Shown in pieces: positions 25,187 through 33,953 of a stretch of DNA of 64,000 nucleotides (within the stretch, counting starts at the first letter, position 1; every line of letters begins with the position of its first letter). The DNA is from Mycolicibacterium hodleri (lineage in GTDB: Bacteria; Actinomycetota; Actinomycetes; Mycobacteriales; Mycobacteriaceae): contig NZ_RCZG01000009.1 of the NCBI RefSeq assembly GCF_006439015.1, forward strand, positions 64,348 to 128,347, given 5' to 3'. The translations under genes were made by a program, and so were the position numbers. The notes below the pieces were generated by a model. That model was not told the origin of the DNA. It searched no databases and worked only from the letters and a program-made list of their open reading frames with translations.

Positions 25187-26121
25187 GTGTGGCCCACCTC
25201 TCCCAGCGTCTGTGCCTCAGCCAGAGCGCCGAGCTGTTTCGCGGTGAGCTTGCGCGAGGCACCTCGCGAGAAGTACCGCTCCAGGTAGAACTGACCGACC
25301 ATCAGGATGCTGGTGATCAGCAGGTACCAGGCGGCCGCGACCAGCAGCAGCGGGATCGGTTGAAACAGAACAGCCGAGATGTCACGCTGGCGCCCGAACA
25401 GGTCGAACGTGAAGGGCACCGCGGCCACCAGCGACGTGGTCTTGAGCTGGCCGATGAACTCGTTGCCGGTCGGCGGGATGATCACCCGCATCGCCTGGGG
25501 CAACACGGTTCGCCGCATCGTCATGATCCAGGACATGCCGAGTGCGGTGGAGGCCTCCGACTGCCCTTCCGGCACCGAGCTGATACCGGCGCGGATGATC
25601 TCCGCCAGGTAGGCCGCCTCGTTCAAACCCAGCCCGATGACTGCCAGGAGGAAGTAGAGCGACAGGTTCTGGATGTTGATGGTGAAGAACGTGGGCCCGA
25701 ACGGTATGCCCAGTTGAATGTTCTTGTAGATGGTGGGAAACAAGCCCCAGAACACCAGTTGGACGTAGACCGGGGTGCCTCGGAAGATCCACAGATACAC
25801 CCAAGACACCGAGCGGAATACCGGATTGGGCGACAGTCGCATCACCGCCAAGAGCACGGCCAGGACGATCGCCAGGATCATCGACAGAACGGTCAACTCG
25901 AGGGTGACCACTACCCCCGACACGATCCGTTCGTCGAGGATGTACTTGCCGAAGGTGGACCAGCCATAGGCATCGTTGGTCGCCGCGCCGTACAGGAACA
26001 GCGCGACGAGGATGACGATGACGATCGCCGTCACCCACCGCCATGGATGCCGCATGGGGACGGCATCGATGGCGGCGGGTGAGTCGGTTGGCTCCAATTG
26101 GCTGCGAACGTCAACGCTCAT
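25183..26121 (-). CDS. Polar amino-acid ABC transporter permease
   Basis: A 312-residue HisMQ/GlnP-type permease with five to six membrane helices between about residues 30 and 285. The N-terminal VVTLELTVLSMILAIVLAVLLA and the coupling loop NEAAYLAEIIRAGISSVPEGQSEASTALGMS are diagnostic. The single permease gene suggests a homodimeric channel. The charged C-terminus (SRKLTAKQLGALAEAQ) is cytosolic. Position between binding protein and ATPase fits the usual importer operon. Confidence 0.92.
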   Translation of the reverse strand: MSVDVRSQLEPTDSPAAIDAVPMRHPWRWVTAIVIVILVALFLYGAATNDAYGWSTFGKYILDERIVSGVVVTLELTVLSMILAIVLAVLLAVMRLSPNPVFRSVSWVYLWIFRGTPVYVQLVFWGLFPTIYKNIQLGIPFGPTFFTINIQNLSLYFLLAVIGLGLNEAAYLAEIIRAGISSVPEGQSEASTALGMSWIMTMRRTVLPQAMRVIIPPTGNEFIGQLKTTSLVAAVPFTFDLFGRQRDISAVLFQPIPLLLVAAAWYLLITSILMVGQFYLERYFSRGASRKLTAKQLGALAEAQTLGEVGHT

Positions 26122-26136
26122 GGGTGAAACCGGCGA

Positions 26137-27060
26137 TCAGCTGGTGGCGCCGTTGATGACTGGCTTGTCGATCATGCCCGCCTCGACGCCCCAGTTCGAC
26201 GCGATCGTCTTGTAGTCACCGGTTTCGATGAGATGCTCGAGCGCCTTCTGCAACGACGCTGCCAACGGGGATCCCTTCGCGACGGGCCAACCGTACGGCG
26301 CGGAGTCGAAGATCTGACCGGCCTGCTCGAGCTTTCCATTGCTCTGCTTGATCGCATACAGCGTCACCGGGGAGTCCGCCGACATCGCGTCGGCCTGGCC
26401 GAGGATGACCGCATTGGTGGCCTGATCCTGACCGTCGAACTTGACGATGGTGATCGCCGGCTTGCCCGCGTCGGTGCACGCCTTGCTCTTGGCGGGCAGT
26501 TCGTCCGTCTCCTGAACGGTCGTGGACTGGACCGCGACCTTCTTGCCGCAGGCGTTGCTCGGGTCGACGTCCGAGCCCTTCGGCTTCGCCCACAGCGAGC
26601 CTGCCGAGAAGTAGGTGACGAAGTCGACGGTGTTCTCGCGCTCCTTCGTGTCGGTGAACGACGACATGCCCACGTTGAACGTGCCGCCCGTGATCGACGG
26701 AATGATCTTCGAGAAGTCGGCTTCGCGATACTCGGCCGTCAGACCGAGGGTGGAGGCGATCGCGTTCATCAGATCGACGTCGAAGCCGATGATCTTGCCG
26801 CTGGAGTCCTTGAACTCGTTGGGCGTGTAGGGGACGTTCACCCCGACGATCAACTTGCCGGAGGACTTGATGTCCTCGGGGACCGTGTTGGCGATGTCGT
26901 CGACCTTGGCGGCCTTCGCCGCGGTGGTCTCCTTCGTCGGACCGGTGGTGTCCTCGTTCTTGGTGCAGCCCGACAGGACCAGCGCTCCGGAGACGGCGAT
27001 CACGGCGGCGCCACGCCACCAGCGTGAGCTCGCTCGTCGGTCTTGAATTCCAGCTACCAC
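26137..27060 (-). CDS. Polar amino-acid ABC transporter substrate-binding lipoprotein
   Basis: A 307-residue family-3 solute-binding lipoprotein. The lipobox is LVLSGC (Cys32). The binding fold begins near residue 68 with GKLIVGVNVPYTPNEF and has the family block GFDVDLMNAIASTLGLTAEYR, then NVGMSSFTDTKERENTVDFVTYF. Two later cysteines (SNACGKK, SKACTD) may pair. GTG start. First gene of an apparent five-gene operon with the permease, the ATPase, the sensor kinase and the response regulator. Glutamate, glutamine or another polar amino acid is the probable ligand. Confidence 0.9.
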   Translation of the reverse strand: MVAGIQDRRASSRWWRGAAVIAVSGALVLSGCTKNEDTTGPTKETTAAKAAKVDDIANTVPEDIKSSGKLIVGVNVPYTPNEFKDSSGKIIGFDVDLMNAIASTLGLTAEYREADFSKIIPSITGGTFNVGMSSFTDTKERENTVDFVTYFSAGSLWAKPKGSDVDPSNACGKKVAVQSTTVQETDELPAKSKACTDAGKPAITIVKFDGQDQATNAVILGQADAMSADSPVTLYAIKQSNGKLEQAGQIFDSAPYGWPVAKGSPLAASLQKALEHLIETGDYKTIASNWGVEAGMIDKPVINGATS

Positions 27061-27242
27061 GTTGTCACTTCTTTCTGCATCGGGTCACCTACGTTCATCT
27101 CGGGCGACGACGTCAACGAACACTAGCGGGGCGGAGGCGCTGTAGTAGGTGAAACTTAACGCTGGTCGTCGATCTGTGCTGTGCGAAGCGACAAGGCGGT
27201 GAATCGGGCGACGCCCACGGAGCGCTGTGCGACACTTCCCGC

Positions 27243-27866
27243 ATGACGACCCCTGCTCCCCCAACTCTGTTGCCGCACCTGTGGAAATCGGCCGCCGTGT
27301 CGGGCGTGCTGGCGATCGCCCTCGGTGTGGCAATCGTCGCGTGGCCCGGAATTTCGATCGCCGTCGCGGCCATCTTCTTCGGCGTGGGCCTGCTGCTGAC
27401 CGGAATTCAACAGGTGTTCTTCGCTTTCAGCCTGGACGTGTCCGCCGGCGGGCGGGTTCTGTTGTTCATCAGTGGTGCGGCGTCGCTGATCCTGGCGATC
27501 ATGGCCTTCCGCCATCTCTACGACGCCGTGTTGTTGCTCGCCATCTGGATCGGCGTCGGCTTCATCTTCCGCGGCGTGGCGACCACGGTGTCTGCGATCA
27601 GCGACCCCACTCTGCCGGGCCGCGGATGGAATGTCTTCGTCGGCGTCATCAGCTTGATTGCCGGCGTCGTCGTGTTGGCGTCACCGTTCGACTCGATCGG
27701 CACCCTGGCGTTCGTCGTGGGCATCTGGCTGATCGTCATCGGTGTCATGGAGGTCGTCGCCGCGATCGCCATTCGTCGAGCGACGCACAAGGTGCACGAG
27801 GCTATTGCCCAGGAGCCCATCGAGACGACACCGGAGCTCTCCAACACTGAGGACAAAAGCCCCTAG
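27243..27866 (+). CDS. HdeD/DUF308-family membrane protein
   Basis: A 207-residue protein with six predicted helices in three DUF308 repeats, each with the pattern G(V/I)...LxGxxxxxxP. The first is SAAVSGVLAIALGVAIVAWP, which recurs as VFVGVISLIAGVVVLASP. HdeD proteins are linked to acid resistance in enterobacteria; the role in actinobacteria is unknown. The 182-bp region before it is shared with the divergent solute-binding-protein gene. It stands directly upstream of cydA but is separated from it by 88 bp with its own control site. Confidence 0.8.
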   Translation: MTTPAPPTLLPHLWKSAAVSGVLAIALGVAIVAWPGISIAVAAIFFGVGLLLTGIQQVFFAFSLDVSAGGRVLLFISGAASLILAIMAFRHLYDAVLLLAIWIGVGFIFRGVATTVSAISDPTLPGRGWNVFVGVISLIAGVVVLASPFDSIGTLAFVVGIWLIVIGVMEVVAAIAIRRATHKVHEAIAQEPIETTPELSNTEDKSP

Positions 27867-27893
27867 ACGCCTCCTGGCCTGCCGGTAAGCTAT

Positions 27894-27921
27894 CTACTAC
27901 ACTTCGTCGTAGATGTCGTAG
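27894..27921. promoter_or_regulatory. Dyad operator before cydA, BlaI-box-like
   Basis: CTACTAC-ACTTC-GTCGTAG (27894-27912) is an inverted repeat with 6 of 7 arm positions matching, and a further GTCGTAG follows at 27915-27921. TACTACA/TGTAGTA-type dyads are bound by BlaI-family repressors. The site lies 34-61 bp before the cydA start. Confidence 0.5.
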
Positions 27922-27954
27922 CTACATCCGGCAGCCCCTGGGAGATGGTGCAAC

Positions 27955-29403
27955 TTGAACGCGCTCGACGTTTCACGGTGGCAGTTCGGCATCACGACCG
28001 TGTACCACTTCATCTTCGTGCCGCTAACCATCGGGCTTGCGCCCCTGATCGCCGTCATGCAGACCGTGTGGGTGGTGACCAACAACGACGCGTGGTATCG
28101 CCTGACCAAGTTCTTCGGCAAGTTGTTCCTGATCAACTTCGCCCTCGGGGTGGCGACCGGCATCGTCCAGGAATTCCAGTTCGGGATGAATTGGAGTGAG
28201 TACTCACGGTTCGTCGGTGACGTCTTCGGAGCTCCCCTGGCCATGGAGGGCCTGGTCGCCTTCTTCTTCGAGTCGACGTTCATTGGTCTGTGGATCTTCG
28301 GCTGGACACGCCTTCCACGCCTGGTGCACCTCGCCTGCATCTGGATCGTCGCCATCGCAGTGAACGCATCGGCGTTCTTCATCATCGCCGCGAACTCGTG
28401 GATGCAGCATCCGGTGGGCGCCCGCTACAACCCGGACACCGGGCGTGCCGAACTGACGAGCATCGTCGCGCTCTTCACCAACAACACTGCAGCGGCAGCG
28501 TTCTCGCATGCCGTGTTCGGAGCCTTCCTCACCGCGGGTACCTTCGTCGCGGGGGTCTGCGCGTGGTGGTTGGTACGGGCGCGCGAGACCGACGAGGCGC
28601 GCACGATGTACCGGCCCGCCACCATCCTCGGCTGTCTCGTGACACTCGCTGCGGCTGGCGGTCTGTTCTTGACCGGCGACGCACAGGGCAAGCTGATGTT
28701 CCAGCAGCAGCCGATGAAGATGGCGTCGGCGGAGTCGCTGTGCAATACCGAGACCGATCCCGACTTCTCGATCCTCACCGTCGGCACCCACAACAACTGC
28801 GATGCCGTCACCCACCTCATCGAGGTGCCGTACGTTCTGCCGTTCCTCGCCGAGGGTCGGTTCGACGGCGTGACGTTGGACGGGGTGAAGAATCTGCAGG
28901 CGACCTACGAGACGAAGTACGGTGCGGGCGACTACCGGCCCAACCTGTTCGTGACCTACTGGTCGTTCCGGGCGATGATCGGGTTGCTCGCGGTACCCGT
29001 GCTCTTCGCGATGGTCGCGCTGTGGCTGACCCGCCGTGGTCGCATCCCCGAGCACCGCTGGTTCGGCTGGTTCGCGTTGGTGACACTGCCGACGCCGTTC
29101 CTGGCCAACAGCGCAGGCTGGGTGTTCACCGAAATGGGCAGACAGCCGTGGGTGGTGGTGCCAAACCCGACCGGGGACCAGATGATCCGTCTCAACGTCG
29201 CCGACGGCGTGTCCCATCACTCCGCAGGACTGGTGCTGACGTCGCTGATCGTGTTCACAGCTCTGTACGCCGCGCTCGCGTGCATCTGGTTCTGGCTGAT
29301 GAGACGCTACGTCGTCGAGGGCCCGTTGGAGCACGACGCCGAACCTGCGCCGCCGACACCACCCGGTGACGCCGACGTCGCACCGTTATCGTTTGCCTAC
29401 TAG
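27955..29403 (+). CDS. cydA: Cytochrome bd ubiquinol/menaquinol oxidase subunit I
   Basis: CydA carries hemes b558, b595 and d and oxidises menaquinol while reducing oxygen, supporting respiration at low oxygen or when the bcc-aa3 branch is blocked. A 482-residue membrane protein with the N-terminal block SRWQFGITTVYHFIFVPLTIGL (heme-ligand His18), FQFGMNWSEYSRFVGD, and the GRQPW quinol-site motif near residue 395. The start is TTG, after a GGGAG ribosome site, and gives the conserved MNALDVSRWQFG. An out-of-frame ATG lies just upstream. First gene of cydABDC. Confidence 0.97.
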   Translation: MNALDVSRWQFGITTVYHFIFVPLTIGLAPLIAVMQTVWVVTNNDAWYRLTKFFGKLFLINFALGVATGIVQEFQFGMNWSEYSRFVGDVFGAPLAMEGLVAFFFESTFIGLWIFGWTRLPRLVHLACIWIVAIAVNASAFFIIAANSWMQHPVGARYNPDTGRAELTSIVALFTNNTAAAAFSHAVFGAFLTAGTFVAGVCAWWLVRARETDEARTMYRPATILGCLVTLAAAGGLFLTGDAQGKLMFQQQPMKMASAESLCNTETDPDFSILTVGTHNNCDAVTHLIEVPYVLPFLAEGRFDGVTLDGVKNLQATYETKYGAGDYRPNLFVTYWSFRAMIGLLAVPVLFAMVALWLTRRGRIPEHRWFGWFALVTLPTPFLANSAGWVFTEMGRQPWVVVPNPTGDQMIRLNVADGVSHHSAGLVLTSLIVFTALYAALACIWFWLMRRYVVEGPLEHDAEPAPPTPPGDADVAPLSFAY

Positions 29404-30450
29404 GTGGTTGACGTGGGATTACAAGACTTCTGGTTCATCGCACTGGCCGCGCTCTTCATCGGCTTCCTCGTCTTGGAGGGCTTCGACTTCGGTGTCGGAA
29501 TGCTCATGAAGTTCTTCGGCCGACGCGCACCGGCGGGCCAACGAGAACAGCACGAACGGGCCGTACTCAATACCATCGGACCGGTCTGGGACGGCAACGA
29601 GGTGTGGCTGATCACCGCAGGCGGCGCGATGTTCGCGGCGTTCCCCGAGATGTATGCCACGTTGTTCTCCGGGCTGTACCTGCCACTGTTGGCCATCCTG
29701 GTCGCCATGATCGTCCGCATTTGCGCCATCGAGTGGCGCGGCAAGATCGACGATCCGAAGTGGCGAGCCTGGGCCGACGCGGCGATCGCGGTCGGATCGT
29801 GGCTACCCGCCGTGCTCTGGGGAGTCACGTTCGCTGCCCTGGTACACGGGCTACCGGTGAACGCCGACAAACAGATCGAGTTGTCGATCACCGATCTGCT
29901 GAACGGATACATCCTGCTGGGCGGCCTGGCCACCGCCGGTCTGTTCGCCTTCCACGGCGCCGTGTTCATCGCCCTCAAGACCGAGGGCGCCGTCCACGAC
30001 GACGCCGTGGGGTTCGCGGGTCTCCTCGCACTGCCCGTGACGGTGGTAGTGGCGGGTTTCGGATTCTGGACCGAACTCGCGTACGGCAAGGACTGGACGT
30101 GGGTGGTCCTGGGCGTCGCCGTCGTCGCGCAGATGTCGGCGGTCATGTTGGTGTGGAGCCGCGGTGGCGACGGCTGGGCCTTCGGATGCACCGCTACCGT
30201 CGTTGCGGCAGTGGTGATCCTGCTCTTCGGGTCGCTGTACCCGGACCTGATCCCCTCGACGCTGAATCCGGACTGGAGCCTGACCGTTCAGAACGCGTCG
30301 TCGTCGCCGTACACCCTGAAGATCATGTCCTGGGCGGCCTTGATCTTCACTCCTCTGGTGATCGGCTACCAGGCCTGGACCTACTGGGTGTTCCGCCAAC
30401 GCATCTCTGCCGAGCGGATCCCTGCCCCGATCGGCCTGCCGCCAAGATGA
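29404..30450 (+). CDS. cydB: Cytochrome bd oxidase subunit II
   Basis: CydB is the structural partner of CydA. A 348-residue protein with about nine membrane helices. The N-terminus has the family block QDFWFIALAALFIGFLVLEGFDFGVG and later IGPVWDGNEVWLITAGGAMFAAFPEMYA. The GTG start directly follows the cydA TAG with no gap. The stop overlaps the cydD start (ATGA). Confidence 0.97.
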   Translation: MVDVGLQDFWFIALAALFIGFLVLEGFDFGVGMLMKFFGRRAPAGQREQHERAVLNTIGPVWDGNEVWLITAGGAMFAAFPEMYATLFSGLYLPLLAILVAMIVRICAIEWRGKIDDPKWRAWADAAIAVGSWLPAVLWGVTFAALVHGLPVNADKQIELSITDLLNGYILLGGLATAGLFAFHGAVFIALKTEGAVHDDAVGFAGLLALPVTVVVAGFGFWTELAYGKDWTWVVLGVAVVAQMSAVMLVWSRGGDGWAFGCTATVVAAVVILLFGSLYPDLIPSTLNPDWSLTVQNASSSPYTLKIMSWAALIFTPLVIGYQAWTYWVFRQRISAERIPAPIGLPPR

Positions 30451-32051
30451 TGCGGCGCCACCTGGCGGCAACGGCAGGTTGCGGCGTCATCATCACCGGC
30501 GCAGCCATCGCCTGCGCCGTCGTTCTGGCGCACCTCCTGGCCGGCATCATCACCGACCCCGCCACCCGCTCGTTGGGCCACTGGTCGGTCACGCTGTGGG
30601 TGCTGTTGACGCTGTGGGGTATTCGGGTGCTCGCGCAGTGGGCACAGGCACGTTTGAGCCAACGCGCCGCCACCGCGGCGATCGCGGACCTCAACCGGCG
30701 TCTACTCACAGGCGTCACAGGGCTGTCGCCGCGCGAACTCGCGGCGCGACGCGACGAGGCAGCGGTACTCGTCACGCGGGGCCTCGACGGGTTGCGGCCC
30801 TACTACACCCGCTACCTACCCACGGCGGTCCAGGCCGTGATCCTCACCCCTGCCGCTGTGGTGGTGATGGCGCTCTATGATCTCCAGTCCGCCGTCATCG
30901 TCATGATCGCACTGCCACTGGTCCCGCTCTTCATGGTGCTGATCGGCCTCGTCACCGCCGAACGTTCTGCTGCTTCGCTCATGGCAATGGGCACGTTGCA
31001 GTCGCGACTGCTCGACCTGATCTCCGGCATCCCGACGCTGCGCGCCATCGGCCGAGCCGAGGGGCCGGAACATCGGATCACCGAACTGGCTGCCGCACAC
31101 CGCCGTTCGACCATGGCAACGCTCCGCATCACCTTCCTGTCCTCGCTGGTGCTCGAACTGCTCGCCACCCTCGGTGTCGCCCTGGTGGCCGTGAGCGTTG
31201 GGCTTCGGTTGGTCTTCGGCGACGTGGAACTGGCCTCAGCGCTGACCGCCCTGCTGCTGGCTCCCGAGGTCTTCTGGCCGTTACGCCGGGTCGGGGCGGA
31301 GTTCCACGCGGCGCAGGACGGTAAGACGGCCCAGGCGAAGGCGTATGCGCTGTTGAACGAGACCGCCACGCCGCCCGACGGATCACTGATATCGACGAGT
31401 AAGTCGTCGATCCGCTTCGACGCGGTGAGCGTCGCCGGCCGCAACGGGGATGCGCCACAACGGTTGTCGGCAGCCGTCGAACCCGGCACGGTCACCGTCC
31501 TGACTGGGCCGAACGGCGCAGGCAAGTCCACGGCGCTGTACGCCCTCCTCGGCCTCGTCAGCCCGACCTCGGGTCAAGTGCTCGTCGGCGAGAACGACGT
31601 CAGGACACTCGACCTGCGGCACTGGTGGAGCCAGATCGCTTGGCTGCCCCAGCGTCCGGCATTCGTTCCCGGTACCGTCCGCGAGAATCTCGAACTCTTC
31701 GGACCGCTTGCCGATCTCGACGATGCCTGTCGGCAAGCGGGTTTCGACGACGTCATCACCTCGCTGCCCGATGGCCTGGATACCGTCCTCGGCCGCGATG
31801 GCACCGGCTTGTCACTGGGCCAACGTCAGAGGCTGGCACTGGCCCGACTCTTCGGCGCGAAGCGGTCGATCCTCCTCTTGGACGAACCGACGGCGCACCT
31901 GGACGATGCGCGGGAAGAGCACGTTCTGCGGTCGATCCGGAAGGCCGCGCGAGAAGGTGCCGCGGTACTGGTGATCGGTCACCGCGAGGTGATCCGCGCC
32001 GTCGGCGACCACGTCATCGAGATCGGGGGCGAGGTCCGTGTCACCCACTGA
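30447..32051 (+). CDS. cydD: Heterodimeric ABC exporter subunit CydD
   Basis: CydDC is needed for assembly of cytochrome bd. It was long described as a cysteine/glutathione exporter and more recently as a heme transporter. CydD here has 534 residues: a six-helix transmembrane domain (about 1-300) and an ATPase domain with Walker A TGPNGAGKST, signature LSLGQRQRLALARLFGA and Walker B SILLLDEPTAHLD, ending with switch histidine IGHRE. The ATG overlaps cydB by 4 bp. A longer frame reading back to 29604 is out-of-frame shadow of cydB and is not used. Confidence 0.94.
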   Translation: MMRRHLAATAGCGVIITGAAIACAVVLAHLLAGIITDPATRSLGHWSVTLWVLLTLWGIRVLAQWAQARLSQRAATAAIADLNRRLLTGVTGLSPRELAARRDEAAVLVTRGLDGLRPYYTRYLPTAVQAVILTPAAVVVMALYDLQSAVIVMIALPLVPLFMVLIGLVTAERSAASLMAMGTLQSRLLDLISGIPTLRAIGRAEGPEHRITELAAAHRRSTMATLRITFLSSLVLELLATLGVALVAVSVGLRLVFGDVELASALTALLLAPEVFWPLRRVGAEFHAAQDGKTAQAKAYALLNETATPPDGSLISTSKSSIRFDAVSVAGRNGDAPQRLSAAVEPGTVTVLTGPNGAGKSTALYALLGLVSPTSGQVLVGENDVRTLDLRHWWSQIAWLPQRPAFVPGTVRENLELFGPLADLDDACRQAGFDDVITSLPDGLDTVLGRDGTGLSLGQRQRLALARLFGAKRSILLLDEPTAHLDDAREEHVLRSIRKAAREGAAVLVIGHREVIRAVGDHVIEIGGEVRVTH

Positions 32052-33558
32052 GTCGCGAACCGACCCACTCGTGGCGGGTCTCGCGCTGTTACGTCCCCGC
32101 CTCCCGCGCCTGGCGATGGCCGTCGCGCTCGGAGTATTGGCGCTCGGCAGCGCGCTGGCACTTGCCGGGGTGTCGGCCTGGTTGGTCACCAGGGCATGGC
32201 AGATGCCACCAATTCTCGACCTCTCCGTCGCGGTCGTGGCCGTACGTGCACTCGGCATCTCCCGAGGCATCCTCGGCTATTGCGAACGACTCGCCTCGCA
32301 CGACACGGCGCTGCGGGCTGCCGGCTCTACCCGAGCCCGGCTGTACCGCATGCTCGCTCACGCGCCTGCCGACACCGTGATGCGGTTGTCGGAGGGTGAC
32401 ATCGCGTCCCGCGTCGGCGCCTCGGTGGACGAATTGTCCGACGTGCTGGTCCGCGCGGTACTCCCCATCGCGGTGGCGGCAATTCTGTCGACCGCGTCCG
32501 TCGCCGTCATCGCCGTCATCTCGCCGGCCGCCGCCGTGGTGCTCGCGGTGTGCCTATTGGTCGCAGGCGTGTTGGCACCCTGGTTGGCTGCGCGTGCCGC
32601 GACCGCCGCCGAAGAGGTTGCCGTAGAGCATCATTCGGCCCGGGATGCATCGGCCATGTTGGCGCTCGAACACGCATCGGAACTACGAGTGGCCGGTCGG
32701 CTCGACGACGTCATCGCCGACGCGGTTCGTAGGCAACGTGATTGGGGTCAGTCCGCCGACAGGGCCGCACTGCCCGCCGCATTCGGTGCAGCCGCGCCGG
32801 TCGCTGCAACCGCCGTCGCAGTCCTCGGAATCGTCGTCATTGCAATCTCCCTTGCACCCGTCATTGCACCGACCACGCTCGCGATACTCGTCCTGCTGCC
32901 CCTGTCGGCGTTCGAGGCCACCACTGCACTCCCCGCGGCCGCCATTCAGCTCACCCGCAGCCGGATCGCCGCCGCACGTCTTCTCGACCTGACCGCGCCC
33001 GATCCCAGGGCCCGGCTCAGGCCCGCCTTCGATACTCCGGCCCTTCGCCACGGCGACCGGTTGGCCATCGTCGGTGCCAGCGGATGCGGCAAGACGACCA
33101 CCCTGATGGCGATGGCCGCCGACTACGACGACCCGTTGACCGCGGGCTTCTTTCCCGAGGATGCGCACCTCTTCGACACCACCGTCCGCGACAACCTGCT
33201 CGTCGCCCGCGGTGACGCCGACGATGGCCAGCTGATCGCAGCCCTGCAGGCCGTCGGACTGCGCGACTGGCTGGAGAGCCTGCCGGACGGGTTGGCCACG
33301 ATGCTCACGGGAGGGGCCGCGGCGGTGTCGGCGGGACAGCGGCGTCGGCTGCTTCTCGCCAGGGCGATTATCTCCGACTTACCCATCGTGCTGCTCGACG
33401 AGCCGACCGAACACCTCGACGCCGCAGACGCCGACCGGATCCTGCACGAATTACTGGCGCCCGACGGACTATTCTCCGCTGACCGCACTGTCGTTGTCGC
33501 GACGCATCACCTCCCCCGCGGCGTGGACTGCCCCGTGCTCTACCCTCGGCACGCATGA
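32038..33558 (+). CDS. cydC: Heterodimeric ABC exporter subunit CydC, shortened ATPase domain
   Basis: The partner of CydD, 506 residues. Six helices lie in the first 300 residues. The ATPase domain has Walker A VGASGCGKTT, signature VSAGQRRRLLLARAI, Walker B LPIVLLDEPTEHLD and ATHH switch. Odd: only about 25 residues separate Walker A from the DAHLF segment, where this class normally has about 45, and the usual Q-loop glutamine (PQDAHLF) is replaced by glutamate (PEDAHLF). The strand pair GTVTLDG... is missing. The site may thus be degenerate. The GTG start overlaps cydD by 14 bp. Confidence 0.92.
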   Translation: MSPTESRTDPLVAGLALLRPRLPRLAMAVALGVLALGSALALAGVSAWLVTRAWQMPPILDLSVAVVAVRALGISRGILGYCERLASHDTALRAAGSTRARLYRMLAHAPADTVMRLSEGDIASRVGASVDELSDVLVRAVLPIAVAAILSTASVAVIAVISPAAAVVLAVCLLVAGVLAPWLAARAATAAEEVAVEHHSARDASAMLALEHASELRVAGRLDDVIADAVRRQRDWGQSADRAALPAAFGAAAPVAATAVAVLGIVVIAISLAPVIAPTTLAILVLLPLSAFEATTALPAAAIQLTRSRIAAARLLDLTAPDPRARLRPAFDTPALRHGDRLAIVGASGCGKTTTLMAMAADYDDPLTAGFFPEDAHLFDTTVRDNLLVARGDADDGQLIAALQAVGLRDWLESLPDGLATMLTGGAAAVSAGQRRRLLLARAIISDLPIVLLDEPTEHLDAADADRILHELLAPDGLFSADRTVVVATHHLPRGVDCPVLYPRHA

Positions 33559-33953
33559 CGGGTCCCAGGAACGGAACTGGCACGGCGGCGCTCGTCGTCG
33601 CGATGGCCGGCTTGGTGTTGTGCTGGTCAGTCGTGGGCGGCATCGTCTGCGGCGTGGTTGCGGTCATCCTCGGACTTCTCGGCCGCGGTCACGCGTCACG
33701 CGGTGAGGCCGACAACGGTGGGATCGCCACGGCGGGAACGGCACTCGGCGTCGTGGCAATCGTCGCATCAGTGGCCTCCGCCGTGATCTGGGCGTCCGCC
33801 TGGCGTGACTCCGGCGGAAACGACTACCTCGATTGCGCGACGAGGGCGGGCAGCGATCAGAAGGCCGTGCAGGCCTGCACGGACAAGTGGCTCAACGAGA
33901 TTCAGAACAGGTTCGGCATCACTTCGCCGCGGCCGAGTCGGGAAAGTGCTTGA
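33555..33953 (+). CDS. DUF4190-type small membrane protein
   Basis: A 132-residue protein with two or three hydrophobic segments: about residues 11-43 (a helical hairpin LVVAMAGLVLCWSVVGGIVCGVVAVILG) and 58-82. It ends in a soluble tail with two cysteines (YLDCATRAGSDQKAVQACTDKW). The first hairpin followed by GRGHASRGEADNGGIATAG matches DUF4190 proteins. It overlaps cydC by 4 bp, so it belongs to the cyd operon, but no role in oxidase assembly is known. The 3' end overlaps the opposing tesB gene by 35 bp. Confidence 0.75.
   Translation: MTGPRNGTGTAALVVAMAGLVLCWSVVGGIVCGVVAVILGLLGRGHASRGEADNGGIATAGTALGVVAIVASVASAVIWASAWRDSGGNDYLDCATRAGSDQKAVQACTDKWLNEIQNRFGITSPRPSRESA

Noticed and set aside
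29604..30446. Upstream extension of cydD through cydB
   Set aside because: The extension is out of frame with cydB and gives an Arg-rich shadow translation; cydD begins at the ATGA overlap at 30447.
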